DNA from: Shewanella zhangzhouensis | GTDB lineage: Bacteria > Pseudomonadota > Gammaproteobacteria > Enterobacterales > Shewanellaceae | Length of the DNA: 64,000 nt | Assembly: GCF_019457615.1 (NCBI RefSeq) | Contig: NZ_CP080414.1 | Coordinates: forward strand, 1,300,501-1,364,500 | Direction: 5' to 3' | Part shown: one piece after another, positions 1 through 8,471 of the stretch | Numbering within the stretch: the stretch's first letter is position 1 | Layout of the letters: every line of letters starts with the position of its first letter | The notes under the pieces: generated by a model | Database searches by the model: none | Seen by the model: the letters and a program-made list of their open reading frames with translations, nothing else | What the model was told of the DNA's origin: nothing | Program-made: the position numbers and the translations under genes

Positions 1-414
1 GGCTCACGCAGCTTTTTTACCGCTGAAAGCTGGGATGACACCCTGAATAAGCGTCTCGCCGAGCAGGACATCCAGTTGTCGGCGCCCCTGTGGGGCCGCG
101 GTGAGATGCTCGCCAGGGGCGAGGCCGGCGAGTTTGAGTCTGAGGTGCTGGCGCCGTATGCACTCGAGCGCGATGGTCTTGAAAAAGAAGGCCTAACCCA
201 AGAGCGCCGTGCACTGCTGCTCCGTCCTGAGCAGCTTAGCTTTAAAGTGGATGGCGATACCCTGACCCTGGATTTCTGCCTGCCTGCCGGTGCTTTTGCC
301 ACCAGTGTGCTCAGAGAGCTTTGCGAATACACAGACGTGAAAGAGCTGGAGTGGCGCCGGGCGGTGGCCGAGCGTCAGGCTCAGGAGGCAGCCAATGCGC
401 CTGTTGGTGAGTAA
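1..414 (+). CDS. truD: tRNA pseudouridine(13) synthase TruD, 3' part
   Basis: This is the C-terminal 137 residues of TruD, which makes pseudouridine at position 13 of tRNA-Glu; the start lies outside the window. The frame is open from base 1 and reads RSFFTAESWDDTL, then LSAPLWGRGEML, both resembling the conserved TruD C-terminal part. The end reads FATSVLRELCEYTD, typical of the family C-terminus. The last 20 bases overlap the start of surE, so the two are translationally linked, as in the usual truD-surE-pcm-nlpD-rpoS order. The active-site aspartate is in the missing part. Confidence 0.93.
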   Translation, partial: GSRSFFTAESWDDTLNKRLAEQDIQLSAPLWGRGEMLARGEAGEFESEVLAPYALERDGLEKEGLTQERRALLLRPEQLSFKVDGDTLTLDFCLPAGAFATSVLRELCEYTDVKELEWRRAVAERQAQEAANAPVGE

Positions 415-1141
415 CGATGACGGGGTGCATGCCCCGGGTATCAAGGCGCTCGCCGAGGCGTTAAAGACCATAGCCCATGTGGATGTGGTGGCGCCAGACA
501 GAAACTGCTCCGCTGCAAGTAATTCGCTGACCTTGACTAATCCATTGAGAATTAATAGGTTAGACAACGGATATATTGCGGTTAACGGTACACCATCGGA
601 TTGTGTGCACATCGCCATTCGCGAGATATGCACCCAAGAGCCTGAGCTGGTGGTTTCGGGGATCAACGCTGGGGCTAATATGGGGGACGATACCCTGTAT
701 TCCGGCACAGTGGCTGCGGCCATGGAGGGGCGGTTTCAGGGCCTGCCGGCCATTGCTGTGTCCCTGTCAGCCAGAAATCCAGAGCACTATGATGCGGCTG
801 CGCAAATTGCAGTGCGTATCGTTGAAGGATTGAAGGCTCACCCATTGCCAGCGGACCAAATTCTTAATGTGAATGTGCCCGATTTGCCTATTGAGCAAAT
901 CAAGGGCATCAAGGTGACTCGCCTTGGGGCGCGTCACAGGGCCGAAGGGGTGGTAAGAACCAACGACCCGGCGGGTCGGGAAATTTTCTGGCTTGGTCCT
1001 CCGGGTGAGGAGCTGGATGCCAGCGAAGGCACCGATTTTGGCGCCGTAGCCGAAGGCTATGTTTCCATCACGCCGTTAACCGTCGACCTGACCGCACACA
1101 GTCAACTGAACGCACTGGCAAACTGGATAGAAAAGATATGA
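395..1141 (+). CDS. surE: 5'/3'-nucleotidase SurE
   Basis: SurE is a metal-dependent survival-phase phosphatase that removes phosphate from nucleoside 5'- and 3'-monophosphates and short polyphosphates. The 248-residue product has the normal family length and opens with MRLLVSNDDGVHAPG, in which the paired aspartates of the NDDG motif bind the metal. VSGINAGANMGDDTLYSGTV is the second conserved active-site block (around residues 86-105). The gene starts inside truD, and its stop codon overlaps the pcm start (ATGA), so it sits in a tightly coupled operon feeding toward nlpD-rpoS. Confidence 0.96.
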   Translation: MRLLVSNDDGVHAPGIKALAEALKTIAHVDVVAPDRNCSAASNSLTLTNPLRINRLDNGYIAVNGTPSDCVHIAIREICTQEPELVVSGINAGANMGDDTLYSGTVAAAMEGRFQGLPAIAVSLSARNPEHYDAAAQIAVRIVEGLKAHPLPADQILNVNVPDLPIEQIKGIKVTRLGARHRAEGVVRTNDPAGREIFWLGPPGEELDASEGTDFGAVAEGYVSITPLTVDLTAHSQLNALANWIEKI

Positions 1142-1773
1142 ACCAGACCGGCTCGACGGTGGCTATCAACCTTGCAAAGAAGTTGTATGACGCGGGGATC
1201 CGCGACAACCTCGTTTTGCAGGCCATCGCCAACACGCCCCGGGAAATGTTTCTTGATGCCGCACTGGCACACAAAGCCTATGAGAACACCGCGCTGCCCA
1301 TAGGTCAGGGGCAGACAATTTCCCAACCCTATATTGTTGCCCGCATGACAGAGCTGGTAATGCAAAACCGGCCTCAACGGGTGCTGGAAGTGGGTACGGG
1401 CTCTGGCTATCAGGCGGCTATCCTGGCGAAGCTGGTACCAGAGCTTTGCACCATAGAGCGCATCAAGGCACTGCAAATTCAGGCAAGGCAACGTCTTAAG
1501 CGCCTCGATTTGCACAATGTGTCTTTTAAATACGGTGATGGTTGGCAGGGTTGGCCCAACCGTGGCCCCTTCGATGCCATCATGGTGACTGCTGCAGCTG
1601 CCAGCGTGCCAGCCGCTTTACTTGAGCAATTGTCTGAAGGCGGGAGGCTCATTATCCCGGTGGGTGAGGATGCCCAGCAATTATTGGCCATCACTCGCAC
1701 AGGGCAGGATTATGCTTCCGAGGTCATTGAGTCAGTAAAGTTTGTGCCCTTGGTCAATGGAAACCTGGCGTAA
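1138..1773 (+). CDS. pcm: Protein-L-isoaspartate O-methyltransferase
   Basis: The enzyme transfers methyl from S-adenosylmethionine to abnormal L-isoaspartyl residues, starting repair of aged cytoplasmic proteins. The 211-residue length fits the family. TALPIGQGQTISQPYIVARM (roughly residues 49-69, beginning at NTALPIG) is the diagnostic substrate-side motif, and VLEVGTGSGYQAA (about residue 82 on) is the SAM-binding glycine loop. The start codon overlaps the surE stop by four bases. The C-terminal FVPLVNG block is present, so the protein appears complete. Confidence 0.96.
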   Translation: MNQTGSTVAINLAKKLYDAGIRDNLVLQAIANTPREMFLDAALAHKAYENTALPIGQGQTISQPYIVARMTELVMQNRPQRVLEVGTGSGYQAAILAKLVPELCTIERIKALQIQARQRLKRLDLHNVSFKYGDGWQGWPNRGPFDAIMVTAAAASVPAALLEQLSEGGRLIIPVGEDAQQLLAITRTGQDYASEVIESVKFVPLVNGNLA

Positions 1774-1802
1774 ATCATGCTGACTTCGGGAGCTGTTCAT
1801 TC

Positions 1803-2693
1803 ATGTTGAGATTGACAACTTGCTGCCTTTGTTTGCTCCTGTTGGCTGGTTGCAGCATGCAGGCGCACTCGCCTGCACCAGTCGAAAGCCTGAATTCCAA
1901 AAAAAAGCCCGCACACCCCAAGGGAAGTCTGACCAGTTCAACTTATAGAGTAAAAAAGGGCGATACCCTTTACTCCATTGCCTGGGGAGCTGGCACGGAT
2001 TACCACGAATTAGCCAAGATTAATCAACTAAATAAACCGTACACTATCTTTCCCGGGCAGGTTTTAAAGCTGTCATCGACGGCTAAAAACACCAAGCCAA
2101 CAAAGCAAACCACAACGGCTTCCTCGAAACCGGAAACCAAGTCGGTAACAGTCAAAAATGATAAAAAACAAAGCGCTAGCCCAGTTGTGTCCAGCGGTCA
2201 ATCATCCGTAGTAGCACAGAAAAAAACACTTGATCCGAAAAATAAAGCTGATTACGCTGTAACAAGTTCACAACAAGGCGATAACCTGGTAGCGGCTGCC
2301 ACTGACGGTTTACCGAGTGAAGTAGCACGCTGGCTCTGGCCAGCAAAAGGACGCTTGATTGGGACTTTCTCTGCCAGAGAGCAGGGGAGTAAAGGGATCA
2401 AAATAGCGGGAAGACGCGGGGATCCGGTCAGAGCCGCCGCCGAAGGGCGAGTGGTGTATTCTGGCAACGCACTGAGAGGCTACGGCAACCTGGTCATTAT
2501 CAAGCACAGTGAGGACTTCCTCAGTGCTTATGCCCATCTGGACAAGATCCTGGTGACAGAAAAGCAACGGGTCAGTGCAGGACAGACAGTTGCGACCATG
2601 GGGAATACTGACGCTGAACACGTGATGCTTCACTTCGAGATCCGTGATCATGGTGTATCAGTCAATCCACTTAAGTATTTGCCGAAGAAATAA
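1803..2693 (+). CDS. nlpD: Murein hydrolase activator NlpD (lipoprotein, LysM plus LytM)
   Basis: NlpD is an outer-membrane lipoprotein that activates the amidase AmiC during septal peptidoglycan splitting. The 296-residue product begins with a lipoprotein signal with lipobox LAGC (Cys16 as the lipidation site). A LysM domain follows (YRVKKGDTLYSIAW, about residues 48-92), then a Lys/Ser/Thr-rich linker and a C-terminal M23/LytM domain (GRRGDPVRAAAEGRVVY, then HLDKILV and HFEIRDHG). The LytM domain lacks the usual full HxxxD/HxH zinc set at the first position (GRRGDPV), as expected for a non-catalytic activator. The main rpoS promoter often lies inside nlpD in related bacteria. Confidence 0.93.
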   Translation: MLRLTTCCLCLLLLAGCSMQAHSPAPVESLNSKKKPAHPKGSLTSSTYRVKKGDTLYSIAWGAGTDYHELAKINQLNKPYTIFPGQVLKLSSTAKNTKPTKQTTTASSKPETKSVTVKNDKKQSASPVVSSGQSSVVAQKKTLDPKNKADYAVTSSQQGDNLVAAATDGLPSEVARWLWPAKGRLIGTFSAREQGSKGIKIAGRRGDPVRAAAEGRVVYSGNALRGYGNLVIIKHSEDFLSAYAHLDKILVTEKQRVSAGQTVATMGNTDAEHVMLHFEIRDHGVSVNPLKYLPKK

Positions 2694-2776
2694 TTTACGG
2701 CCGCCAATTTTGGCATTTGGAGGATAAAAAAGTGATTTAAAGTCATAAACAAATTTTGGGTTTGGGAGACAATATT

Positions 2777-3760
2777 ATGAGCTTGAAAAACAATACGCTT
2801 GTTGCCGAAAAGCTTGTAGATTTTTCCGGAAAAGAAGCAGATTGCGACACCAATATGGACGGTGAAGAAGTCAGTCTGGTTCAAGACCTGGAGCTGGAAC
2901 AGCAGGTTCAGGACGATTTACAACGTAACCTTGATGCTACTCAACTCTATTTGAGTGAAATTGGTTTTTCCCCTCTGCTGACTGCAGAAGAAGAAGTTTA
3001 TTATTCCCGCAAAGCATTGCGCGGCTGTGAAAAGTCACGTAATCGCATGATCGAAAGCAACCTGCGGCTGGTAGTGAAAATAGCGCGTCGCTACAACAAT
3101 CGTGGACTTGCTCTGCTCGACCTAATTGAAGAAGGTAACCTTGGCCTTATCCGGGCCGTTGAAAAGTTTGATCCTGAGCGTGGATTCCGTTTCTCGACCT
3201 ATGCCACTTGGTGGATACGCCAGACCATTGAACGGGCCATCATGAATCAAACCCGCACCATTCGTTTGCCCATTCACGTGGTTAAAGAACTCAATGTGTA
3301 TCTGAGAACCGCCCGTGAATTGGCGCATAAGCTCGATCATGAGCCTACCGCTGAGGAAATTGCGGCCAAACTGAACCTCCCCAGCGTTGAAGTGAGCCGT
3401 ATGCTCAAGCTCAACGAAAAAATTACTTCTGTGGATGTGCCCCTGGGTGGTGACAACGATAAGGCGCTGTTGGATGTATTACCCGATGATGACTCTGTTG
3501 GCCCAGACTATAAGGTGCAGGACGAGGACATTTCAAATTCGGTGGTGAATTGGCTCAATGAGCTCAACACCAAGCAGCGGGAAGTGTTGGCACGTCGTTT
3601 TGGTCTGCTCGGTTATGAGCCATCAACTCTGGAAGATGTGGGTGCCGAAATCGGTCTGACCCGTGAGCGTGTAAGGCAAATTCAGGTAGAAGCGCTTAAG
3701 CGTTTAAGAGACATTTTGAGTGCTCAGGGGCTGTCGGTGGAAGCCCTGTTCAGAACCTAA
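2777..3760 (+). CDS. rpoS: RNA polymerase sigma factor RpoS
   Basis: RpoS directs RNA polymerase to stationary-phase and general-stress promoters. The ATG at 2777 (MSLKNNTLV) is preferred over a TTG at 2756 because GGGAG lies 8-9 bases before it; this gives 327 residues, close to the family norm. Region 1.2 (DATQLYLSEIGFSPLLTAEEE) is visible. Region 2 includes NLRLVVKIARRYNNRGLALLDLIEEGNLGL and FSTYATWWIRQTIERA. Region 4 carries the helix-turn-helix ending EIGLTRERVRQIQVEALKRL. It lies downstream of nlpD in the standard order and is followed by a strong terminator at 3777. Confidence 0.97.
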   Translation: MSLKNNTLVAEKLVDFSGKEADCDTNMDGEEVSLVQDLELEQQVQDDLQRNLDATQLYLSEIGFSPLLTAEEEVYYSRKALRGCEKSRNRMIESNLRLVVKIARRYNNRGLALLDLIEEGNLGLIRAVEKFDPERGFRFSTYATWWIRQTIERAIMNQTRTIRLPIHVVKELNVYLRTARELAHKLDHEPTAEEIAAKLNLPSVEVSRMLKLNEKITSVDVPLGGDNDKALLDVLPDDDSVGPDYKVQDEDISNSVVNWLNELNTKQREVLARRFGLLGYEPSTLEDVGAEIGLTRERVRQIQVEALKRLRDILSAQGLSVEALFRT

Positions 3761-3776
3761 AAGATACTGGCAATAA

Positions 3777-3808
3777 AAAACGCCTCAATGAATGAGGCGT
3801 TTTTGTTT
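3777..3808 (+). terminator. Rho-independent terminator after rpoS
   Basis: An inverted repeat AAAACGCCTCA / TGAGGCGTTTT with a five-base loop is followed by a T-rich tract. It lies 17 bases after the rpoS stop. The A-rich left arm could also terminate transcripts coming from mutS on the other strand. Confidence 0.9.
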
Positions 3809-3888
3809 TATGGTTTCGCGTCCTGAGCATTACTGCCCTTTGCCTCACAGTCGAAAATATTCAGCTCGCGTCAGCTAATGCTTGGCTT

Positions 3889-6459
3889 TCAGACTAAACG
3901 TTTTAACTCGAACAGGAGTTCCAGCGCTTGACGCGGACTTAAATCGTTTGGATCTATTGCCTTAAGACGAAGCTCTGCAGCAGAAGGCTCAGGTGTCATA
4001 GTCAATGGCAACGCTTGCTGCTTGCTCATATCGACCCCGTGATCGCGACTTTCCAGCTGATGCAGCTTGTGTTTGGCTGCCTTGATGACGTTGGCTGGAA
4101 CCCCTGCAAGTGCGGCCACCTGCAAACCATAACTCTTACTGGCTGCGCCTTCCTGTACTGCGTGCATAAAGGCAATAGTATCATCATGCTCAATGGCATC
4201 CAGATGCACATTGTGAACCCCGGGGAGCATTTCTGGCAGCTGGGTCAGCTCAAAATAGTGGGTTGCAAACAAGGTCATGGCACCGAGTTTCTGTGCCAGA
4301 TATTCCGCCGCCGACCAGGCCAGTGACATACCATCGTAGGTCGAGGTGCCACGGCCAATTTCATCCATTAACACCAAGCTGTTGGCTGTCGCATTGTGCA
4401 AAATGTTGGCGGTTTCGGTCATTTCCACCATAAAGGTTGAGCGGCCGGAAGCGAGGTCATCACTGGCACCGATGCGGGTAAATATTCTGTCAACCGGGCC
4501 AATCAGGGCGCGCTCTGCGGGCACAAAACTGCCGATATGGGCCATCAGTGTAATAAGCGCAACCTGCCGCATATAGGTCGATTTACCGCCCATGTTTGGG
4601 CCAGTCACAATCAACATACGGCGTTGATTGGACAGTTCCACTGGGTTAGGGATGAAGGGGCTTTGGCTGACTCGCTCAACCACGGGGTGACGGCCTGCTT
4701 CAATTAAAATGCCCGTAATGTCGCTTAGCTCAGGGCAGTGATAGTTGAAGAGATCGGCCCTATCGGCAAAGTTTGCCAGCACGTCGAGTTCAGAGGCGGC
4801 GCGGGCAAAGTCCTGCAATTCCTGAAGCTTGGGCAATATCAAATCAAACAGATCTTCCCACAGCTGCTTTTCAAGCGCCAGCGCCTTGCCCTGGCTGGAC
4901 AATACTTTCTCTTCGTATTCTTTAAGCTCAGGGGTGATATAGCGCTCTGTATTTTTAAGGGTCTGACGGCGCTGATAGGCAATGGGCACCAATGCCGATT
5001 GAGCGCGGCTGACCTCAATGTAGTAGCCATGTACCCGGTTATAGCCGACTTTGAGTGTGGCGATACCGGTGCGCTCTTTTTCACGCTGCTCCATCTGCTC
5101 CAGATAATCGATGCCACCATCGCTGAGCTTGCGCCATTCATCGAGCTCGCTGTGGTAGCCTTCGCGTATGACGCCGCCATCACGAATAAGGACTGGTGGG
5201 TTGTCGACTATGGCACGGCAAAGCAGCTCATACTCTTCGGGGAAGTCACCAAGAAGAATATTGAGTGACTTAAGATGGCGCGACTCACAGCGTTGTACGC
5301 GCTCGCGGATAAGCGGCAGAATGCCGAGGGCATCCCTTAACCGGGCAAAGTCCCTTGGGCGGGCGCTTCGTAGCGCCAGACGCGCCAGAATACGCTCTAT
5401 ATCGCCAAGGGCTTTAAGCTCTGCGCGAAGGTCCTCGTAAAGGCCTGTCTCCAACAATTCCTGCACTGCCTGCTGGCGACCGCGAATGGTATCGTGACAG
5501 CGCAGTGGCTGATGTATCCAGCGCTGCAGCATACGGCTACCCATGGCGGTGACGGTGTTATCCAGCACGCTGGCAAGGGTGTTTTCGCGGGAGCCCGACA
5601 GGCTGACAGTGAGCTCCAGATTGCGACGGGTGGCGGCATCCAGAATGATGCTGTCACCCTGATTGAAGCGCACGATGGAATTGATATGGGGTAGGGCGGT
5701 GCGCTGGGTATCTTTCACATATTGCATCAGACAGCCTGCGGCCTGCAGCGACAGACGCGCATCGGCAATGCCAAAGCCACGCAGATCGCGGGTACCGAAC
5801 TGCTCAAGCAGCAACTTGATACAGGTATCGTAGTCAAACTCCCACTCGGGGCGGCGCCGCTTTCCCTTTATATGGTTAATCATCCCCATATCGGCGAAGT
5901 CTTCACTATATAACAGCTCTGCCGGACTGGTGCGCTGCAGCTCTGCCTCCAGCGCTTCACGGCTTGGCAATTCTGCAATCACAAAACGGCCGGATGCCAC
6001 ATCCAAAGTGGCAAAACCATAACCCACCTTGCCTTGATAAACCGCCGCCAGCAGGTTGTCCTGCCGTTCCTGCAGCAGGGCTTCATCGGTAAGGGTTCCC
6101 GGCGTGACTACACGAACGACTTTTCTCTCTACCGGACCTTTTGAGGTGGCCGGATCGCCAATTTGCTCACAAATGGCAACCGATTGCCCAAGTTGCACCA
6201 GCTTGGCGAGATACCCCTCTACCGCATGATAAGGGATCCCCGCCATGGGAATAGGATCCCCGCCACTCTTGCCACGCGCGGTCAGCGAGATGGCCAGCAT
6301 TTCTGAGGCACGCTTGGCATCGTCATAAAAGAGTTCATAAAAGTCACCCATGCGATAGAACAGCAGCATATCCGGGTGTGCTGCCTTCATGGTCAGGTAT
6401 TGACGCATCATGGGAGTGTGTTTTTCGAGATCAAGCAGGTCTGTGCTGTTCATTGCCAC
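3889..6459 (-). CDS. mutS: DNA mismatch repair protein MutS
   Basis: MutS recognises mismatches and small loops and recruits MutL. The 856-residue product has the mismatch-binding FYRMGDFYELF segment (Phe-x-Glu wedge) around residues 34-44. The Walker A motif GPNMGGKST lies near residue 620, followed by the Walker B region LVLMDEIGRGTST and the conserved ATHYFELT. The start is GTG at 6459; an in-frame ATG lies two codons later (MNSTDLLDLEKHTPMMRQY), so the N-terminus is uncertain by two residues. It converges on rpoS and diverges from recA, pairing two repair genes around one intergenic region. Confidence 0.97.
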   Translation of the reverse strand: MAMNSTDLLDLEKHTPMMRQYLTMKAAHPDMLLFYRMGDFYELFYDDAKRASEMLAISLTARGKSGGDPIPMAGIPYHAVEGYLAKLVQLGQSVAICEQIGDPATSKGPVERKVVRVVTPGTLTDEALLQERQDNLLAAVYQGKVGYGFATLDVASGRFVIAELPSREALEAELQRTSPAELLYSEDFADMGMINHIKGKRRRPEWEFDYDTCIKLLLEQFGTRDLRGFGIADARLSLQAAGCLMQYVKDTQRTALPHINSIVRFNQGDSIILDAATRRNLELTVSLSGSRENTLASVLDNTVTAMGSRMLQRWIHQPLRCHDTIRGRQQAVQELLETGLYEDLRAELKALGDIERILARLALRSARPRDFARLRDALGILPLIRERVQRCESRHLKSLNILLGDFPEEYELLCRAIVDNPPVLIRDGGVIREGYHSELDEWRKLSDGGIDYLEQMEQREKERTGIATLKVGYNRVHGYYIEVSRAQSALVPIAYQRRQTLKNTERYITPELKEYEEKVLSSQGKALALEKQLWEDLFDLILPKLQELQDFARAASELDVLANFADRADLFNYHCPELSDITGILIEAGRHPVVERVSQSPFIPNPVELSNQRRMLIVTGPNMGGKSTYMRQVALITLMAHIGSFVPAERALIGPVDRIFTRIGASDDLASGRSTFMVEMTETANILHNATANSLVLMDEIGRGTSTYDGMSLAWSAAEYLAQKLGAMTLFATHYFELTQLPEMLPGVHNVHLDAIEHDDTIAFMHAVQEGAASKSYGLQVAALAGVPANVIKAAKHKLHQLESRDHGVDMSKQQALPLTMTPEPSAAELRLKAIDPNDLSPRQALELLFELKRLV

Positions 6460-6626
6460 TCTGTAATTGCGATGGGACTTGTCAGGTCAAAGCCTGTACA
6501 GGACCGGGGTAGAGCCTATGGGCGCCCAGTCTACCAAGTTTTTCGACAAAGTGATCCTTTTCAATTCAAGGCGATGAAAGAGCCTATTTCGATGCTGTTG
6601 AAAATTATTTCATACAGGGGTTGATA

Positions 6627-6642
6627 CTGTATGATTGTACAG
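6627..6642 (+). promoter_or_regulatory. LexA (SOS) box upstream of recA
   Basis: CTGTATGATTGTACAG matches the gammaproteobacterial SOS box pattern CTGT-N8-ACAG exactly at both half-sites. It lies about 100 bases upstream of recA, where the SOS operator is expected. The overlapping TATACT just downstream could be the -10 element. It implies LexA repression and induction of recA-recX by DNA damage. Confidence 0.9.
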
Positions 6643-6739
6643 TATACTAGCTTTCAATATGTACAAATACACAGGGCTTTTGCCTGAACCGCATTAACCG
6701 TTGCGTCTTCACAGCGCTTGCTGTGTGTGAGAGGGAACA

Positions 6740-7807
6740 ATGAAAATCGATCCAAATAAAGAGAAAGCACTTGCCGCCGTTCTTGGCCAAATTGAAAAAC
6801 AATTTGGTAAAGGCTCCATCATGAAGCTGGGCGAAGACCGCTCCATGGACGTGGAAACCATCTCCACCGGCTCGCTGTCTCTGGACGTGGCTCTTGGTGC
6901 AGGCGGTCTGCCAATGGGCCGTATCGTAGAAATCTATGGTCCTGAATCATCAGGTAAAACGACTCTGACCCTCGAAGTGATTGCTGCGGCTCAGCGTGAA
7001 GGCAAAGTGTGCGCCTTTATCGATGCCGAACACGCCCTCGACCCTGTATATGCCCGTAAGCTGGGTGTAGATATTGATAACCTGCTGTGCTCTCAGCCAG
7101 ACACCGGTGAACAGGCGCTGGAAATCTGTGATGCTCTGACCCGCAGTGGCGCCGTTGACGTAATCATTGTGGACTCGGTAGCGGCGCTGGTTCCCAAGGC
7201 CGAAATCGAAGGTGAAATCGGTGACTCTCACGTAGGTCTTGCGGCCCGAATGATGAGCCAGGCCATGCGTAAGCTTGCTGGTAACCTCAAGCAGTCCAAT
7301 ACTTTGCTGATTTTCATCAACCAAATCCGTATGAAAATTGGTGTGATGTTCGGTAACCCTGAAACCACCACAGGTGGTAACGCTCTGAAATTCTACGCAT
7401 CCGTGCGTTTGGATATCCGCCGCACCGGCGCCATCAAAGAAGGCGACGAAGTGGTGGGTAACGAAACCCGCGTGAAAGTGGTTAAAAACAAGATTGCCGC
7501 GCCTTTCCGCCAGGCCGATTTCCAAATCCTCTATGGTCAGGGCATTAACCGTACCGGCGAGTTGGTAGACCTGGGTGTACTGCACAAGCTGATTGAAAAG
7601 TCCGGTGCATGGTACAGCTACAAGGGCGACAAGATCGGTCAGGGCCGTGCCAACGCCACCAAGTTCCTGGCTGAAAATACTGAAATTGCAGCCGAAATTG
7701 AAAAAACACTGCGTGAAATGCTGCTGTCACACAGCTCATCTTCCGGTAGTGCCGATGAAGTAGAAGGCGATGAAAACATCGACTTCGAAACCGGAGAAGT
7801 GTTCTGA
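6740..7807 (+). CDS. recA: Recombinase RecA
   Basis: RecA forms filaments on single-stranded DNA, drives strand exchange and triggers LexA cleavage. The 355-residue product shows the Walker A motif GPESSGKTT (about residues 66-74), the Walker B strand VDVIIVDSVAAL and the L2/ATP-cap segment FINQIRMKIGVMFGNPETTTGGNALKFYAS. The acidic C-terminal tail (DEVEGDENIDFETGE) is normal for gammaproteobacteria. GAGGGA before the ATG is a good ribosome site. recX follows after 11 bases, and the LexA box upstream places both under SOS control. Confidence 0.98.
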   Translation: MKIDPNKEKALAAVLGQIEKQFGKGSIMKLGEDRSMDVETISTGSLSLDVALGAGGLPMGRIVEIYGPESSGKTTLTLEVIAAAQREGKVCAFIDAEHALDPVYARKLGVDIDNLLCSQPDTGEQALEICDALTRSGAVDVIIVDSVAALVPKAEIEGEIGDSHVGLAARMMSQAMRKLAGNLKQSNTLLIFINQIRMKIGVMFGNPETTTGGNALKFYASVRLDIRRTGAIKEGDEVVGNETRVKVVKNKIAAPFRQADFQILYGQGINRTGELVDLGVLHKLIEKSGAWYSYKGDKIGQGRANATKFLAENTEIAAEIEKTLREMLLSHSSSSGSADEVEGDENIDFETGEVF

Positions 7808-7818
7808 GTCAGGAACTG

Positions 7819-8256
7819 ATGAATCACGCGCTGGCATCACTTGCCAGGCGTGATCACAGCCGCAATGAGCTCAAGCTTAAATTGCTCGCCAAGGGACACG
7901 ATGCCCTTGAGATTGAGCGGGTACTGGATGAGTGTGAAGCCAAAGGTTATCTGAACGACAGTCGCTATGGAGAATCAGTCGTTCGCTCATCGGTACTGAA
8001 GGGCCACGGCGCCGCCAGAGCGCGTCAGGCCATGATAGCCAAGGGATTGGATAAAGAGGTTATTCAAAGCAATCTGGAAGGCTGCGAAGTGGATTGGTAC
8101 GCCCAGGCACGGGCGAAGGCGCTGAAAAAATTTGGCGCAACCAAACCTGCCGATGCCAAAGACAGGGCAAAGCGCATACGCTATCTCGCCGGACAAGGAT
8201 TCAGTTTTGATGAGATTGCCCACGCTCTGGATTTTGACCCTTACGATATGGAATGA
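7819..8256 (+). CDS. recX: Regulatory protein RecX
   Basis: RecX binds and limits RecA filaments. The 145-residue protein shows the repeated three-helix units of the family: LARRDHSRNELKLKLLAKGH, then AKGYLNDSRYGESVVRSSVLKGHGAARARQAMIAKGL, then a third repeat ending FSFDEIAHALDF. It follows recA by 11 bases and shares its transcript. The hairpin at 8256 overlaps the stop codon, so the recA-recX transcript probably ends immediately after the gene. Confidence 0.93.
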   Translation: MNHALASLARRDHSRNELKLKLLAKGHDALEIERVLDECEAKGYLNDSRYGESVVRSSVLKGHGAARARQAMIAKGLDKEVIQSNLEGCEVDWYAQARAKALKKFGATKPADAKDRAKRIRYLAGQGFSFDEIAHALDFDPYDME

Positions 8257-8283
8257 AGACCGCAACTGTTGCGGTCTTTTTAT
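8256..8283 (+). terminator. Rho-independent terminator after recX
   Basis: The inverted repeat AAGACCGCAA / TTGCGGTCTT with a short loop is followed by a run of T. It begins at the recX stop codon and separates the recA operon from alaS. Confidence 0.88.
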
Positions 8284-8386
8284 ATTTGCCTCTCGCTTCA
8301 CTCTGGCCATTTTTCACAGTGGCTCTGTCCTTTGTTTGCCTCGGATTTCGCGGCCTGTGCGCTATCTTCTTCGAAAGTCTTGAGGT

Positions 8387-8392
8387 TATAAT
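8387..8392 (+). promoter_or_regulatory. Possible alaS -10 element
   Basis: A perfect TATAAT lies about 80 bases before the alaS ATG and downstream of the recX terminator, where an independent alaS promoter is needed. No good -35 hexamer is seen 16-18 bases upstream, so the call is weak. Confidence 0.4.
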
Positions 8393-8471
8393 GAGCCCCA
8401 AATTTTTGTCGGCAGCCCGTGGAAGTGGCTGCGGCTTGTCGTATCAGGCTTATCCAACTCAGGACGTTTTC